Both the position numbers and the translations under genes were made by a program. Source: Coriobacteriaceae bacterium (GTDB lineage: Bacteria; Actinomycetota; Coriobacteriia; Coriobacteriales; Atopobiaceae). Taken from it: a stretch of 64,000 nucleotides of DNA. Every line of letters starts with the position of its first letter. Positions within the stretch are counted from its first letter, which is position 1. The stretch spans positions 62,001 through 126,000 of the forward strand of contig QOUO01000001.1 in NCBI GenBank assembly GCA_003862195.1, written 5' to 3'. The notes under the pieces are model-generated. The model had not been told where the DNA came from. It saw nothing but the letters and a program-made list of their open reading frames with translations, and ran no database searches. Below are positions 52,904-60,316 of the stretch, one piece after another.

Positions 52904-53722
52904 CTACTCGTAGTCGTCCAGGATGTCACCGAGCGGGTCGCCAGAGCCGGCAGTGGAGCCAGCACCCTGCTTAGCGAGCTCCTTGAGGCCGAGGTAGATG
53001 ATGGCGAGGCAGCCGCCGATGAGGCCGAGGGCGATGAGGGTGAGGTCCTTCAGGGTAGCGAAGACGAAGCCGAGGACGAAGAACGGCCAGGTCTCCTTGG
53101 TAGCCATCATGTTGATGACCATTGCGTAGCCGACGCAGGCAACCATGCCGCCGCCGACCGTCATGCCGCCGGACAGCCAAGCAGGCATTGCCTCGAGGAC
53201 GCCGGTGACAGCCTGAGCGGGGATGAAGCAAAGCGCGGCCGCCGGGATGGCGATACGAGCGCCCTGCATGCAGATGGCGCCGATCTGGAGACGGTCGATG
53301 GCGCCGAAGTCGCCCTTCTCGGCCGCGGCGTCCATGCCGTGGACGATGGGGATGGCGAGCGTACGGCAGATCATCGTCAGGAACAGGCCTGCGACGGAAA
53401 GGGCCGTAGCGGCACCGATTGCGGTGTTGATGGCAGCGGTAACGTCCTTGGTGCCGCCGTTGAGGGCGAGCATCAGGATGATGCCGGAGGCGACGGAGGC
53501 GAGAGCCGCGTCAGGGGCGACGGCAGCGCCGATGTTGGCCCAGCCGAGTGCCATGAACTGCAGGCTGCCGCCGAGGATGATGCCCTCGGTGGGGTGGCCG
53601 CAGACGAGGCCGATCAGCGTGCAGGCAACGATTGGCTGGTGGAACTCCCACTCGTCCAGGATGCCTTCCATGCCTGCCAGGAATGCCACGATGATGACAA
53701 GCACGATCGAAATAGGATTCAT
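52904..53722 (-). CDS. PTS mannose/fructose/sorbose family IIC component
   Basis: A 272-residue polytopic membrane protein of the ManY type. NPISIVLVIIVAFLAGMEGI begins it, and GLVCGHPTEGIILGGSLQFMALGWANIGAA near 37-66 (in part) is the IIC signature. It makes the transport path with IID. The start ATG is behind AAGGAGG, and the gene ends 17 bases before IID. Confidence 0.95.
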   Translation of the reverse strand: MNPISIVLVIIVAFLAGMEGILDEWEFHQPIVACTLIGLVCGHPTEGIILGGSLQFMALGWANIGAAVAPDAALASVASGIILMLALNGGTKDVTAAINTAIGAATALSVAGLFLTMICRTLAIPIVHGMDAAAEKGDFGAIDRLQIGAICMQGARIAIPAAALCFIPAQAVTGVLEAMPAWLSGGMTVGGGMVACVGYAMVINMMATKETWPFFVLGFVFATLKDLTLIALGLIGGCLAIIYLGLKELAKQGAGSTAGSGDPLGDILDDYE

Positions 53723-53751
53723 GAACTTCCTCCTTCTTTCTATCGAGGCCC

Positions 53752-54735
53752 TTAGGCCATGTTCTTCTCTTTGAGAAGAGCCCAGATGTCATCAACCTTG
53801 TCGCTCGGCACCTTCTGCACGTAGAAGTGCGTGCCGTTGTCGCGAATCTTCTTGAGGCACTCGACGTCGGCCGCATCGCAGGCGATTGCCTGGTTGACGA
53901 CGGTCTTGCCGGCGGAACCGGCCATGGAGCCGATGCAGACCTCCGGGAACTTGACGCCCTTCTCCTCCGCCTCGAGCAGGTCCTGCGGGGTCTCGAAGAG
54001 GACCATTGCCTTGGTTGCGCCGAAGCGCGGGTCCTTGTCGACCTGGACGAGCTTGTCGATGGGGATGACGTGGACGTGGACTCCTGGAGGGGCCGCCTGC
54101 ACGATCATGGTCTTGCGCAGGTCGTCGTGGGCGACGCCGTCGGACACGACGAGGATGCGGTCCGGCTGGACCTGCTTCGTCCATGCGGTCGCGACCTGGC
54201 CGTGAAGGAGCCTGGTGTCGATGCGGACGTAAGCGTACTTGATGTGACCGTCACCAAGCACCGTTCCCTCGGGAATGGCACCCTGTGCGACCGGCTTGGC
54301 CGCTGCAGCCGCGGGGGCAGCCGTCTTGGGCTCGAGCTCCTCCGGCTTCACCTTGACTCCGTCACGCGCCTCCGAGAAGACCTCCTGCATCACAGCGACG
54401 GCGGTGTCGGCACCCATGCGGGCACCATACGCCGAGACGAGCATCGGCAGGTTCAGGCCGGTAATGGCGACCCAATCGTCGTGCCCCTCCTCGCTGATGA
54501 GACGGGAGACCTGGTTGAAGGGAGTACCCCCCCACAGGTCGACCAGGAATAAGACGTGCTCCTGGTCGTCGAAAGTGGCGATCGCGTCAAGCAGCTTCTT
54601 GTGCATGTCGTCGGGACCCATGTCAGGCGTCAAGACGACGGCCGCGACGTTCTTCTGCGGACCGAAGATCATGCTGCCCGATTCCATGATGCCCTCGGCG
54701 AACTTGCCATGGCTTGCTAGGACAATATTGACCAT
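53752..54735 (-). CDS. PTS mannose family IIAB component
   Basis: A 327-residue fused IIA-IIB protein. The IIA domain (about 1-135) has its phosphorylated His in VLASHGKFAEG at residue 9. An Ala/Pro-rich hinge (about 137-162) leads to the IIB domain, with its phosphorylated His in VRIDTRLLHGQVA at about 181. HPr phosphorylates IIA, IIA passes the phosphate to IIB and then to the sugar. Mannose, glucose, GlcNAc or sorbose are all possible substrates. The ATG at 54735 has AAAGGAGG upstream. First gene of the PTS operon IIAB-IIC-IID-DUF956. Confidence 0.95.
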   Translation of the reverse strand: MVNIVLASHGKFAEGIMESGSMIFGPQKNVAAVVLTPDMGPDDMHKKLLDAIATFDDQEHVLFLVDLWGGTPFNQVSRLISEEGHDDWVAITGLNLPMLVSAYGARMGADTAVAVMQEVFSEARDGVKVKPEELEPKTAAPAAAAAKPVAQGAIPEGTVLGDGHIKYAYVRIDTRLLHGQVATAWTKQVQPDRILVVSDGVAHDDLRKTMIVQAAPPGVHVHVIPIDKLVQVDKDPRFGATKAMVLFETPQDLLEAEEKGVKFPEVCIGSMAGSAGKTVVNQAIACDAADVECLKKIRDNGTHFYVQKVPSDKVDDIWALLKEKNMA

Positions 54736-54844
54736 CCAACTTCCTCCTTTACGTCCACTCTGCTTCCTACAGATCCAATGCGGCACGCGTGCAGGCTTCA
54801 CGTCTTCCTTACCAATTGCGCACGATTGCTCCACATCGGGGAAT

Positions 54845-54876
54845 AGTGTACACCATGTGGACTGAAAACGCTTCCA
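54845..54876 (-). promoter_or_regulatory. PTS operon promoter region with a cre-like operator
   Basis: TGAAAACGCTTCCA (54863-54876) matches 13 of 14 positions of the catabolite-responsive element TGWNANCGNTNWCA. On the minus strand TACACT at 54845-54850 is a -10 about 12 bases downstream, so the operator covers the -35 region. Repression by a LacI/CcpA-type protein is inferred; no such gene is in the window. Confidence 0.65.
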
Positions 54877-54946
54877 TAAAGGTAATTTGCCGCTTGGCGA
54901 TTTGGTCCATTCCAAAAGTTTGGTATCTTTACCTGCCATTTAAACG

Positions 54947-54983
54947 AAAAAGTGCCCGACAGACAAAACCGTCTGTCGGGCAG
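54947..54983 (-). terminator. Terminator of pepQ
   Basis: TGCCCGACAGAC and GTCTGTCGGGCA form a perfect 12-bp stem followed by TTTTT on the minus strand, 26 bases after the stop codon. Confidence 0.92.
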
Positions 54984-55008
54984 CAATTGACTCAACCTGA
55001 ATTACGTG

Positions 55009-56136
55009 TTAACAGTCGATAACGCGCAGGTCGTGAGAAGAGCGGCCGAACGGCTTGTAGCCGTCCTCGGTGATGACGCCCGTGTCCTCCAGGCGGATGC
55101 CGAACTTGCCAGGCAGGTAGATGCCGGGCTCGTCCGTCACGACGGAACCGAGCGGGCAGGGCTTGTCATAGGTGCGGCCGAGGTTCGGGCGCTCGTGGAT
55201 CTGGAGTCCCACGCCGTGGCCGAGGCCGTGCTTGAAGTAGTCGCCGTAGCCGGCGTCCGAGATGACCTTCACCGCAAGGTCCTGCATGTCCTTGCCGATG
55301 ACGCCCGGGTGGATGGCGGCGGCGCAGGTCTCGTTCGTGAGCCTCACCACGTCATACACCTTCTGCTGCTCCTCGGTGGGCTCGCCCAGCACCACGGTGC
55401 GCGTCATGTCGGCGTGGTAGTCGTGGTAGCCAGCGCCGTAGTCCATCACGATCATGTCGCCCTTCTGCACCTTGCGCTCGCCGGGCTGCGCGTGCGGGTT
55501 GGCACCGTTGGGGCCGCTCGCGATGATGCTGTCGAACGAGATCGAGTCCGCGCCGTGGGTGAGCATGTAGGTCTCGAGCTCGACCCTGATCTGCTGCTCG
55601 GTCAGGCCGGGCTTGATGTAGCCGCAGATGTGGTCGTAGGCGTCGTCCGTGATCTCCTGCGCGCGGCGGAGCAGCGCGAGCTCCTCCTCGTCCTTCACGA
55701 CGCGGAGCTTGTCCGCGATGTCGTCGTGCATGCGCGGGTTGAGGCAGTCGACGGAGGCCTTGTTGCACTCCCGCCTGAACGCGTCGAAGAACGCGAGGTC
55801 GAGCGAGTCCTCCACCGCGACGACGCGGCTCTTGGTGGCGAGCACGCGCTGCGCCGCCCACCATGCGGGGCTCACGATGTCCATGTCGATGGTCCAGCCG
55901 CTGTCGTCGCCCATGCGCTCCAGGAACGTGCCGTAGTAGCGCGAGTCCGTGTGCAGCCAGAGGCCGTCGGCCGTGATGAAGGCGGTGTGCGCAGTCTCGT
56001 CGTCAAACGTGCGCTCCGCGCCCGTGAGCCAGCGCAGGTCCGGGTTGTTCCTGATGATGACGGCGTCGTAGCCGCGCTCCCCCATGAGTGCGCGGAGCCT
56101 CTCCACGCGCTTGAGGCATGCCTTGGTGTCTGCCAT
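55009..56136 (-). CDS. pepQ: Xaa-Pro aminopeptidase / proline dipeptidase (M24)
   Basis: A 375-residue pita-bread metallopeptidase that cleaves before or after proline. The creatinase-N domain covers about 5-140. The dinuclear metal ligands are two Asp in MDYGAGYHDYHADMT, His in GLGHGVGLQIHE, Glu in TDEPGIY and Glu in IRLEDT. The ATG at 56136 has GGAGAAGAACGGG as its binding site, which is also a near-copy of the dispersed motif. It follows the AroB-like gene by 59 bases. Confidence 0.93.
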   Translation of the reverse strand: MADTKACLKRVERLRALMGERGYDAVIIRNNPDLRWLTGAERTFDDETAHTAFITADGLWLHTDSRYYGTFLERMGDDSGWTIDMDIVSPAWWAAQRVLATKSRVVAVEDSLDLAFFDAFRRECNKASVDCLNPRMHDDIADKLRVVKDEEELALLRRAQEITDDAYDHICGYIKPGLTEQQIRVELETYMLTHGADSISFDSIIASGPNGANPHAQPGERKVQKGDMIVMDYGAGYHDYHADMTRTVVLGEPTEEQQKVYDVVRLTNETCAAAIHPGVIGKDMQDLAVKVISDAGYGDYFKHGLGHGVGLQIHERPNLGRTYDKPCPLGSVVTDEPGIYLPGKFGIRLEDTGVITEDGYKPFGRSSHDLRVIDC

Positions 56137-56195
56137 TCCCGTTCTTCTCCAATCGTTATGAGTTGGTTGTTGCCAGATTGATAGCCGGTGTGGGC

Positions 56196-57323
56196 CTAGT
56201 CGCGCTCGGTGGCGTGCGCCTCGCACCATGCGGTGAGGTTCTCCATCATGAGCTCGTCCTCCACCACCGTCATGCGCAGGCGGCCGATGGAGTGCGGCAG
56301 GCACAGGTGGAAGCGCGTCGAGCGAGAGAAGCGGTCGGCCTTCATGGCGGCCAGCAGCTCGGCAGGGTCCACCTCCCCCTCGAACTCGCCGATGCTCAGG
56401 GTGTCGAGCAGCTCGTCCTGCATGAGCACGTCGTCCACGTCCATCGCGTCGAGGCTGGCGGATACCCTCGCGGCAAAGCGCATGGCCTCCCCCAGCCTGG
56501 TGGACGCGGGTACGGTGCCGCCAGTCAGCTTGTCGAGCGCGCGGGCGAACGTCTGCCCGTACAGCAGCGAGTTCCGGGACGAGAGCGACGTGGAGGACAC
56601 CAGGTGCCCACGCGACTTGAGCGTGTCGAGCGCCGCGTCGATCACGTCGGCGTCGCCGCCCGTCATCACGGCGTCGGCTTTGTTCCACAGCGCCTCGAAC
56701 GTGTCCTCGTTCTCGGCGATGGCCGATGCCACCATGAGCGCGCGACCGAGCCGCGACGTCTCGGCGTCGGGCGAGAGGTCCATGACACCCGGGTCGCAGA
56801 GCAGGTACTTGGTGTACGTGGAGATGCCGGCTATGCGGCTCACGCCGCCGACGTCGAGCATCCTCGGGGTCGTGGCGACCTCGACCATGGCGTCCAGGTC
56901 GAGCGGCACGGCCGCAAACGGCACTCGCCCGCACCACATGCCGCACGCCTGCGCGAGCATGGACAGCGTGTCCACGTCGCCCACGCCCAGCACCAGGTCG
57001 TCGGCCGTGATGCCCGCGTCGGCCAGGTTCCCGAGCGCATCCGTCAGCGCGGGCAGGGTCCTGGCCACGGGGCCGGCCGGGGCGGACATCCTGCGCACCT
57101 TAAAGCCGCCGTCCGTGAGCTGGCGCCTGATGCGCTCCTCGAGCTCCGGGCCCACGCCCTCGCCCACCACGTAGGCGCACAGGTGGGTCCTTCCCACGGC
57201 GGACTTCAGGAGCTTCCCCATGGTCTCGACCACGTCCGTGCCATAGCGCACGTCGCACGACCCGCCGGGGGCGCTCACCCACTGGCGTGCCACGTCGTCA
57301 TACCTCTTGCTTGCGTCACTCAT
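56196..57323 (-). CDS. Degenerate 3-dehydroquinate synthase (AroB) homologue
   Basis: A 375-residue protein that aligns with AroB by position and outline but has lost key residues. The NAD part has LVLGVGDVDTLSMLAQACGMW near 110-130 and VPLDLDAMVEV where AroB has a conserved PTTLLAQ-type strand. In AroB two histidines, in GHTFGHA and HGEAV, bind Zn2+; here the same places read YGQTFARAL (255-263) and RLGEAM (276-281), so both are absent. The catalytic SVGGKTG-type lysine motif is also not seen. It may be non-enzymatic or have a new function. Its ATG overlaps the aroK stop (ATGA). Confidence 0.75.
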   Translation of the reverse strand: MSDASKRYDDVARQWVSAPGGSCDVRYGTDVVETMGKLLKSAVGRTHLCAYVVGEGVGPELEERIRRQLTDGGFKVRRMSAPAGPVARTLPALTDALGNLADAGITADDLVLGVGDVDTLSMLAQACGMWCGRVPFAAVPLDLDAMVEVATTPRMLDVGGVSRIAGISTYTKYLLCDPGVMDLSPDAETSRLGRALMVASAIAENEDTFEALWNKADAVMTGGDADVIDAALDTLKSRGHLVSSTSLSSRNSLLYGQTFARALDKLTGGTVPASTRLGEAMRFAARVSASLDAMDVDDVLMQDELLDTLSIGEFEGEVDPAELLAAMKADRFSRSTRFHLCLPHSIGRLRMTVVEDELMMENLTAWCEAHATERD

Positions 57324-57868
57324 AGCAGGCCCTTCTCCCACAGCAGCTGGCCCGCCTCGGACGCCACCTGCTTGAACGTCTTGTTCCTGATGTCGATCGT
57401 TATGTCGGCCTCGCGCTCGTAGAGCGGCCTCCGCGCGCGGTACAGGCGCCTCGCGCACCCCTCGTCCTTGAAGTCGGGACGGATCTCGGGGTGCTGGATC
57501 TGCCGCAGGGAGTCCTCCACGTCGCCGTCCAGAAAGACGACCGTGCCCATCTGGTGCATGAGCTCGCAGCTGCGCGCGCCCTCCACGATGCCGCCGCCGC
57601 AGCTCACGAGCAGCGACTTGCGCCCGCGGAGCCCCTCGAGCACCTGCGCCTCGAGCTCGCGGAAGCGCGCCTCGCCCTCGCTCGCGAAGATCTGGCACAC
57701 CGACTTGCCGCACAGCCGCTCCACGAGCCGGTCCGTGTCCACAAAGTCCCTGTTGAAGAGGCTTCCCAGGTTCCGCGCGAGCGTCGACTTGCCCGCGCCC
57801 AGGAAACCGACAAAAAATATGTGGTCGCAGCCCTCGTGGACCACGTACCCCGTGTCGCTCTGTTCCAT
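57320..57868 (-). CDS. aroK: Shikimate kinase
   Basis: A 182-residue P-loop kinase of the shikimate pathway. Walker A is FVGFLGAGKSTLARNLG near 18-34; FVDTDRLVERLCGKSV near 40-55 and VSCGGGIVEGA near 88-98 bind shikimate. The lid has RRPLYEREADI. It phosphorylates shikimate-3-OH. The start is uncertain: ATG at 57868 or TTG at 57880, neither with a strong binding site. Confidence 0.9.
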   Translation of the reverse strand: MEQSDTGYVVHEGCDHIFFVGFLGAGKSTLARNLGSLFNRDFVDTDRLVERLCGKSVCQIFASEGEARFRELEAQVLEGLRGRKSLLVSCGGGIVEGARSCELMHQMGTVVFLDGDVEDSLRQIQHPEIRPDFKDEGCARRLYRARRPLYEREADITIDIRNKTFKQVASEAGQLLWEKGLL

Positions 57869-57935
57869 GTAAAGACCCAATGCTATCGTCTGCTTTTCGA
57901 GACGATTCTAGCATCCCGTGCCGCCGGCTCCGCCC

Positions 57936-58439
57936 TCAGCTGCCGTCCCCATAGGTCTTCCCCCTCAGCACGACGCGCTCCCCTATCCTGAAGAGCTGCG
58001 TGTACCAGAGGTCGCGCCTCGACTGCGGCCGCACCAGGATGGTGCGCACGCCCGCGAGGTTTCCGGCCAGCATGTCCGTGAAGACCTGGTCGCCCACGAG
58101 GACCGCCTGCTCGCGCGGCACGCCCAGCTTAGCCAGGGCCACGTCCACGGCAAACGGCGCGGGCTTCATGGCGTGGTGCACGCAGCCCATACCCAGCTCG
58201 GCCGCGGACGCGCGCACTTCTCCCCCATGGAAGTTGTTCGAGATCATGCACGTCGCTATGCCGGCGGCGCGCACATCGTCGACCCAGTCGCGGATCTCCT
58301 GCGGCACCTGCCACGTGCTCCGGGGAAAGCACGTGTTGTCGCGGTCGAGAAGAACGGCCCTCGTGCCCCAGCCCTCGAGCAGGGCCAGGGGTATCTCGTC
58401 CACGCTGCCAAAGTAGCGGTCGGCCTCGAGGAGCTTCAT
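57936..58439 (-). CDS. YqeG family HAD IIIA phosphatase
   Basis: A 167-residue HAD phosphatase. Motif I is AVLLDRDNTCFP at about 28-39 with two Asp; motif II is MISNNFHG near 70; the Lys is in HAMKPAPFA near 91; motif IV is LVGDQVFTDMLAG near 113-125. The family is near the mitochondrial PGP phosphatase GEP4, so a phosphatidylglycerol-phosphate role is possible. It starts 1 base after the mltG stop. Confidence 0.88.
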   Translation of the reverse strand: MKLLEADRYFGSVDEIPLALLEGWGTRAVLLDRDNTCFPRSTWQVPQEIRDWVDDVRAAGIATCMISNNFHGGEVRASAAELGMGCVHHAMKPAPFAVDVALAKLGVPREQAVLVGDQVFTDMLAGNLAGVRTILVRPQSRRDLWYTQLFRIGERVVLRGKTYGDGS

Positions 58440-58440
58440 G

Positions 58441-59886
58441 CTAGTTGCTGCTCTTGCTCGAGCCGGAGCTGCTCTGGTCGGACTTGGCCTTCGCGATGGC
58501 CTGCTGATGCTCCTCGTACGTCTCGGAGAACGTGTGGTTGGAGTAGCTGCCGTTCTCGATGATGAGGAAGTAGTAGTAGTTGGTCTTCGCGGGCGAAAGC
58601 GCGGCCTGGATGGACTTGATGCTCGGCGTGCAGATGGGCGTGGGCGGCAGCCCCTTGTTGAGGTAGGTGTTGTAGGGGCTCGACTGCTTGAGGTCATCCG
58701 CCGTGACCTCCCCGCCCGTCACGTAGGCCATGGTCGCGTCGCTCTGGAGCGGCATGCCCTTCTGCAGGCGGTTGTAGAACACGGAGGCCACCTTGGTGCG
58801 GTCGTCGTCGTTCACGGCCTCGCGCTCGATGATGGAGGCGATCTTCAGCACGTCGTAGTCGGACACGGTAAGCCCGTACGTGCTCTTGATGTTGGCCTCG
58901 GCGATCGCGAAGTCGAGCGATGCCACGTTCTTCTGGTACGCGTCCAGCATGGCCGTGATGACCTTGTCCGCCGTGAGGTTCTTCTCGCTCCCGAAGTCGT
59001 ACTTCTGCGGGTACAGGAAGCCCTCGAGCGAGTCGTTCTGCACGTTGGCCAAAAACGCGTACTTGTCGGAGTAGTTGCTTGCCTTTGCCTGCGCCTCGAA
59101 GTCGCTCGCCTTTATGCCGAGCGACTTCTGCACGAGCTCGGCCGTCTTCTTGACCGTGAGGCCCTCGGAGATCGTCACCGTGCCCTTTGACGAGTTGGGG
59201 CCCGTGACGAGCAGGCTCACCACCTCGGACACGTCCTCGCCCGTCGTGAAGTTGTACGTGCCGCTCTTCATGCTCGAGTCGGCGTTCTGGCGCTTGACCT
59301 CGGTCGTGAACGTCTGCTCGTCGCTGATGACGCCGGCGTCGAGCAGGATCTTGGCGATGGCGCTGCCGCCGGAGCCCTCGGGGATGTTCACCGTGACGCT
59401 CTGGCCGGCCTTGGTGGTCTTGGTCTTGCTCGAGCCCATGAGCCGCGGCACCACGAGCACGCCCGCGATGGCCACGATCGCGACCGCGATCAGCACGAAG
59501 GGCAGCACCCTCCTGCGGCTCCTGCGCCTGTCCGGCTTCCTCTCGTGCCTGCCGCCCGCGGCGCCGCGCGCCCTGCGCGTGGTCTGCGCGGTGCGCGACG
59601 ACATGTGCGACCCGTTTGCGGAGCGCACGCCCGTGGCGCCCGTGCGCGATATGGGCTGGCGCCTTCCGGTGGCACCGGCGGGAGCGGCCTGTGCCTGGCG
59701 ACGCTGCGGCCTTGCGGCCCGCTGCCTGCCTGCGCCGGCCTGCGTGGCCTGGCCCTGCGTCGGGCGAGAAGGACGCGCCTGCCCGGCCCGGGCCGCCTGC
59801 CTGCGGCCGGCGGGGGCGTTGCCCGACGGTCTGTTGGAGCCGCCCCTCGCGAAGTGGGCGCCCCTCCTTGCGCTGCTGTCAGACAT
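58441..59886 (-). CDS. mltG: Endolytic murein transglycosylase MltG
   Basis: A 481-residue bitopic protein that cleaves nascent glycan strands. The first about 120 residues are cytoplasmic and rich in Arg, Ala, Gln and Gly. A transmembrane helix follows (about 125-147, VLPFVLIAVAIVAIAGVLVV). A LysM-like region precedes the YceG domain, whose catalytic Glu is in ASIIEREAVNDDDR near 355. PLQSDATMAYV and GLPPTPICTPS are family signatures. A Ser-rich short tail ends it. One copy of the dispersed 14-bp motif is in the N-terminal part (RPSRP). It follows ruvX by 7 bases. Confidence 0.93.
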   Translation of the reverse strand: MSDSSARRGAHFARGGSNRPSGNAPAGRRQAARAGQARPSRPTQGQATQAGAGRQRAARPQRRQAQAAPAGATGRRQPISRTGATGVRSANGSHMSSRTAQTTRRARGAAGGRHERKPDRRRSRRRVLPFVLIAVAIVAIAGVLVVPRLMGSSKTKTTKAGQSVTVNIPEGSGGSAIAKILLDAGVISDEQTFTTEVKRQNADSSMKSGTYNFTTGEDVSEVVSLLVTGPNSSKGTVTISEGLTVKKTAELVQKSLGIKASDFEAQAKASNYSDKYAFLANVQNDSLEGFLYPQKYDFGSEKNLTADKVITAMLDAYQKNVASLDFAIAEANIKSTYGLTVSDYDVLKIASIIEREAVNDDDRTKVASVFYNRLQKGMPLQSDATMAYVTGGEVTADDLKQSSPYNTYLNKGLPPTPICTPSIKSIQAALSPAKTNYYYFLIIENGSYSNHTFSETYEEHQQAIAKAKSDQSSSGSSKSSN

Positions 59887-59893
59887 GTGTGAG

Positions 59894-60307
59894 CTACCCC
59901 CTATGGGCGTCGAGCCAAGTCTGCAGGAAGAGCGACGCGGCCACCATGTCGACCCGACCGCGCATGCTCTTCTCGCTCAGTCCCTGTTCCCTAAGGATAC
60001 GCTTGGCCTCCTGGGACGAGAGCCTCTCGTCCTCAAACTCCAAAGGAAGCCCGCAGGCGTCTGCAATCTGTCTGGCCTGGGCCATGATCCTCTGGGCCTG
60101 CGGGCCATCCTCGCCCGCAAGCGTCTTGGGGCGCCCGCACACGAGCACGTCGGGCTCGTGGTCCTGCACGATGTTCCGGAAGGTCCGCGCGTTCTGGAGC
60201 ACCTCCGCAGCGGGCAGCACCTTCACGGGCACGGCGATGGTGCCAGAGGCGTCGCTCGCCGCGATGCCGATGCGTACCTCGCCTATGTCGAGCGCGAGCG
60301 CCCTCAC
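59894..60307 (-). CDS. ruvX: Holliday junction resolvase-like RuvX/YqgF
   Basis: A 137-residue RNase H-fold protein. It begins MRALALDIGEVRIGIAASD, with Asp7 catalytic. FEDERLSSQEA near 94-104 has the second acid and DMVAASLFLQTWLD near 120 the third. YqgF acts in 16S rRNA 5' maturation and was predicted as a resolvase. It is between alaS and mltG as in many Gram-positives. Confidence 0.92.
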   Translation of the reverse strand: MRALALDIGEVRIGIAASDASGTIAVPVKVLPAAEVLQNARTFRNIVQDHEPDVLVCGRPKTLAGEDGPQAQRIMAQARQIADACGLPLEFEDERLSSQEAKRILREQGLSEKSMRGRVDMVAASLFLQTWLDAHRG

Positions 60308-60316
60308 ACCTGCCCC

